NCBI RefSeq assembly: GCF_030382115.1 | Contig: NZ_JAUDRJ010000003.1 | Location: 2,339,820-2,347,156, forward strand | Origin: Nostoc sp. GT001 | GTDB taxonomy: Bacteria > Cyanobacteriota > Cyanobacteriia > Cyanobacteriales > Nostocaceae | Length of the DNA stretch: 7,337 nucleotides | Reading direction: 5' to 3' | Part shown: positions 5,781-7,337 of the stretch, one piece after another | Numbering within the stretch: position 1 is the first letter of the stretch | Layout: each line of letters begins with the position of its first letter | Position numbers and translations under genes: made by a program | Notes under the pieces: generated by a model | Seen by the model: only the letters and a program-made list of their open reading frames with translations | What the model was told of the DNA's origin: nothing | Databases searched by the model: none

Positions 5781-7337
5781 TTAAGGGGAACCACCGCCTT
5801 GAGAACGACCACCACCGCTAGAACTGCCGCCGGAACGACCTCCGCCGCCACCTGTTCCTCTTCCGCCTCCTCCGGCTCCTCCACCTCCACCTAAACCAGG
5901 GAAAACTCCTCCTCTTGGTGTTGATTGTGGACGCGATCCTGGTGGGAAACTGAGCAATACCCTTTCGTCTCCTGTCAATCCAGACTTAACTTCGGTAAAG
6001 TTATTCGCGGTGACGCCAGCCTCTATGCGAGTAAACACAGGTCTGTTATTTTTTCCTTGCACAAAGACGCCTGTAGCATTTTCTTGGCGTACCACTGAAG
6101 CCGTTGGTACTACTAAAACATTTTCAACTTGACCGACTTGAAAATCTACTTCCGCATTCATCCCAGACCGCAGTAGTCTTTGAGGATCTGATAGTGATAC
6201 TCTGACTTCAAAACTGGTGACGTTTTGCTCGACAATTGCTTGGGCAGCAATTTGGCTGACTTTACCTTCAAAGGTCTTTCCTGGATAGGCATCTGCTTGA
6301 ATCGAGACTTTTTGACCAAGGCTAATTTTAGAAATATTTGTTTCCGCTAAACTTGCGACAATCTCATTTGTTGAAGCGAGAGACAAGATTGAAGAAGAAG
6401 AAGAAGAAGCTACTTCACTACTGGCAGTTGTAGGTGTCACGAAAGCACCTGGATCGGCAAACTTCTTTGTCACCACACCATCAAAGGGTGCGCGAATGAT
6501 CGTGTCATTGATTTCGGCTTGGATGTTTTGCAGTGAGCCACGAGCCGATGTTACCTGGGCGCGGGCTGCGTCAATATCTTCTTGGCGTGTACCCGCTTTT
6601 ACAAGTGCCAAAGCTTGCTGTCTCTGCTTCACTACAGCCCGTGCTTGCTCAACGTCTTCTGGACGCGACCCGGCTTTTTGCAGAGCCAGTGCTTGCTGTG
6701 CTTCATTTACATTAGCTTGGGCGCTGTCACGATTGGAGCGGTTTTGGTTGAGAGTCTGAAGGGAAATACCGCCTGCATTGTAAAGTTGCTGATTGCGAAC
6801 AAAATCATCTTCTGCTTGGCGAAGGGCGGCTTGAGCGCTTTGCAAGCGTGCCTGTGCTTGGGCAATATCTTGAGAGCGATTACCTGCTTGTACCTTTTGC
6901 AGATTCGCCTCGGCTTCGTCTAATGCTCCTTGTGATTGGGCAATATCTTGAGGACGATTACCTGCGATCGCTTTTTGCAAATTCGCCTCGGCTTGTGCCA
7001 ATTGTCCTTGAGCAGAGGTAAGTTGCCCCCGAAGATTGGAATCATCCATGTAAGCGACAATCTGTCCTTGTTTAACGATATCTCCTTCTTTCGCCAGCAG
7101 CCTTTTTAAGATGCCGGAATTTTTCGGACTAAGGTTGATTGACCGCTCAGGCTTCACCGTTCCGTTCGCTGAAACTGTGATTGTTAAACTCTGCCTTTGT
7201 ACAGGTCTTGTCAGCACCCGGCGGCTGGCTTGTTGACGGGGAGCAACCGTTACTTGGTAATAAACGGCATAGCCAATTCCACCCAAAAGGCAAAGAGCAA
7301 TTAGCCAAGAGAGCCAATTAAGTCTGCTCTTTTTTTC
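5781..7337 (-). CDS. MacA/HlyD-type periplasmic adaptor, N-terminus beyond right edge
   Basis: 518 residues are visible and the frame is still open at the right edge. No ATG occurs between the edge and the membrane segment, so the true start lies outside. Numbering from the edge: basic EKKSR, one transmembrane helix (about 6-27), half of a lipoyl-like domain (about 65-105), a long alpha-helical hairpin (about 105-280), the second lipoyl half at IIRAPFDGVVTKKFADPGAF (280-299), a beta-barrel domain (about 325-400) and a membrane-proximal domain (about 405-465). The hairpin tip (codons 6797-6762) reads RNQQLYNAGGIS, matching the R-x3-L-x6-S motif that contacts TolC. The last 43 residues are glycine-rich (26 Gly). 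This adaptor would link the MacB-type permease to the TolC channel. It is first in the visible gene order. HIP1 site at 6964-6971. Confidence 0.95.
   Translation of the reverse strand, partial: EKKSRLNWLSWLIALCLLGGIGYAVYYQVTVAPRQQASRRVLTRPVQRQSLTITVSANGTVKPERSINLSPKNSGILKRLLAKEGDIVKQGQIVAYMDDSNLRGQLTSAQGQLAQAEANLQKAIAGNRPQDIAQSQGALDEAEANLQKVQAGNRSQDIAQAQARLQSAQAALRQAEDDFVRNQQLYNAGGISLQTLNQNRSNRDSAQANVNEAQQALALQKAGSRPEDVEQARAVVKQRQQALALVKAGTRQEDIDAARAQVTSARGSLQNIQAEINDTIIRAPFDGVVTKKFADPGAFVTPTTASSEVASSSSSSILSLASTNEIVASLAETNISKISLGQKVSIQADAYPGKTFEGKVSQIAAQAIVEQNVTSFEVRVSLSDPQRLLRSGMNAEVDFQVGQVENVLVVPTASVVRQENATGVFVQGKNNRPVFTRIEAGVTANNFTEVKSGLTGDERVLLSFPPGSRPQSTPRGGVFPGLGGGGGAGGGGRGTGGGGGRSGGSSSGGGRSQGGGSP
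6391..6409. repeat. (GAA)6 trinucleotide repeat in the adaptor gene
   Basis: Six GAA units plus a G are read on the minus strand in the TCT phase and give a run of serines (EVASSSSSSILSL) just after the second lipoyl motif. Because the unit is 3 nt, slippage would change length without breaking the frame. Confidence 0.8.
6567..6965 (-). repeat. Four AGxR-x-(Q/E)D(I/V) motifs in the adaptor hairpin
   Basis: Four related 10-residue segments occur in the helical hairpin: AGNRPQDIAQ (codons 6965-6936), AGNRSQDIAQ (6887-6858), AGSRPEDVEQ (6674-6645) and AGTRQEDIDA (6596-6567). Within each arm the spacing is exactly 26 codons (78 nt). One pair lies before and one after the hairpin tip. The DNA of the first pair is also clearly similar (GCAATATCTTGAG plus a following GATTACCTGC block), suggesting internal tandem duplication. 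Confidence 0.75.

Noticed and set aside
6496..6923. Overlapping plus-strand open frames opposite the adaptor coiled coil
   Set aside because: These are antisense shadows of the Ala/Gln-rich repeats, Cys/Ala/Leu-biased, with no independent evidence.
7284..7286. TTG as start codon of the adaptor
   Set aside because: The frame stays open to the window edge and this codon lies inside the N-terminal transmembrane helix, so it is an internal leucine.
3700..7337. Heterocyst glycolipid exporter devBCA
   Set aside because: Gene order is the same, but the permease has the MacB/FtsX sequence pattern and not the DevC N-terminal pattern, and the adaptor is MacA-like.

Overview
The window looks like chromosomal DNA of a filamentous cyanobacterium of the Nostoc/Anabaena type. 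Three things suggest this: six copies of the octamer GCGATCGC (the cyanobacterial HIP1 site) in 7.3 kb, heptanucleotide tandem repeats of the STRR kind (GAATTAC/GAGTTAG units), and a GTAGAGACGCGAT-type palindromic extragenic repeat. The genus is an inference. The proteins fit a cyanobacterium but do not settle it.

Left part (1-1166). A partial minus-strand gene of the DUF4385 family runs off the left edge. Divergent from it, across a short gap, is a plus-strand gene for a VOC-superfamily (glyoxalase/dioxygenase-fold) protein. It is followed 28 nt later by a small unrecognised gene of 96 residues.

Right part (1280-7337). Five minus-strand genes face the small gene tail to tail. In transcription order they are: a periplasmic adaptor (membrane fusion protein, N-terminus outside the window), a MacB/FtsX-type permease, a MacB/LolD-type ATPase, a TolC-type outer-membrane factor, and a signal-peptide-bearing SAM methyltransferase. 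The first four make a complete MacAB-TolC-like tripartite efflux pump in which the MacB ATPase and permease are separate polypeptides. The adaptor carries the R-x3-L-x6-S hairpin-tip motif known to contact TolC, which supports the four genes working together. The substrate cannot be read from the sequence.

Two extragenic repeats interrupt this gene set. A heptad repeat array plus a second degenerate repeat fill the permease-ATPase gap. A small MITE-like palindromic element fills the TolC-methyltransferase gap and extends the methyltransferase reading frame upstream by 46 spurious codons. A related repeat motif overlaps the methyltransferase stop codon.

I see no RNA gene, CRISPR array or transposase gene. 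The novelty here is modest: an apparently exported methyltransferase beside an efflux pump, a glycine-rich adaptor tail, and repeat insertions inside an operon.
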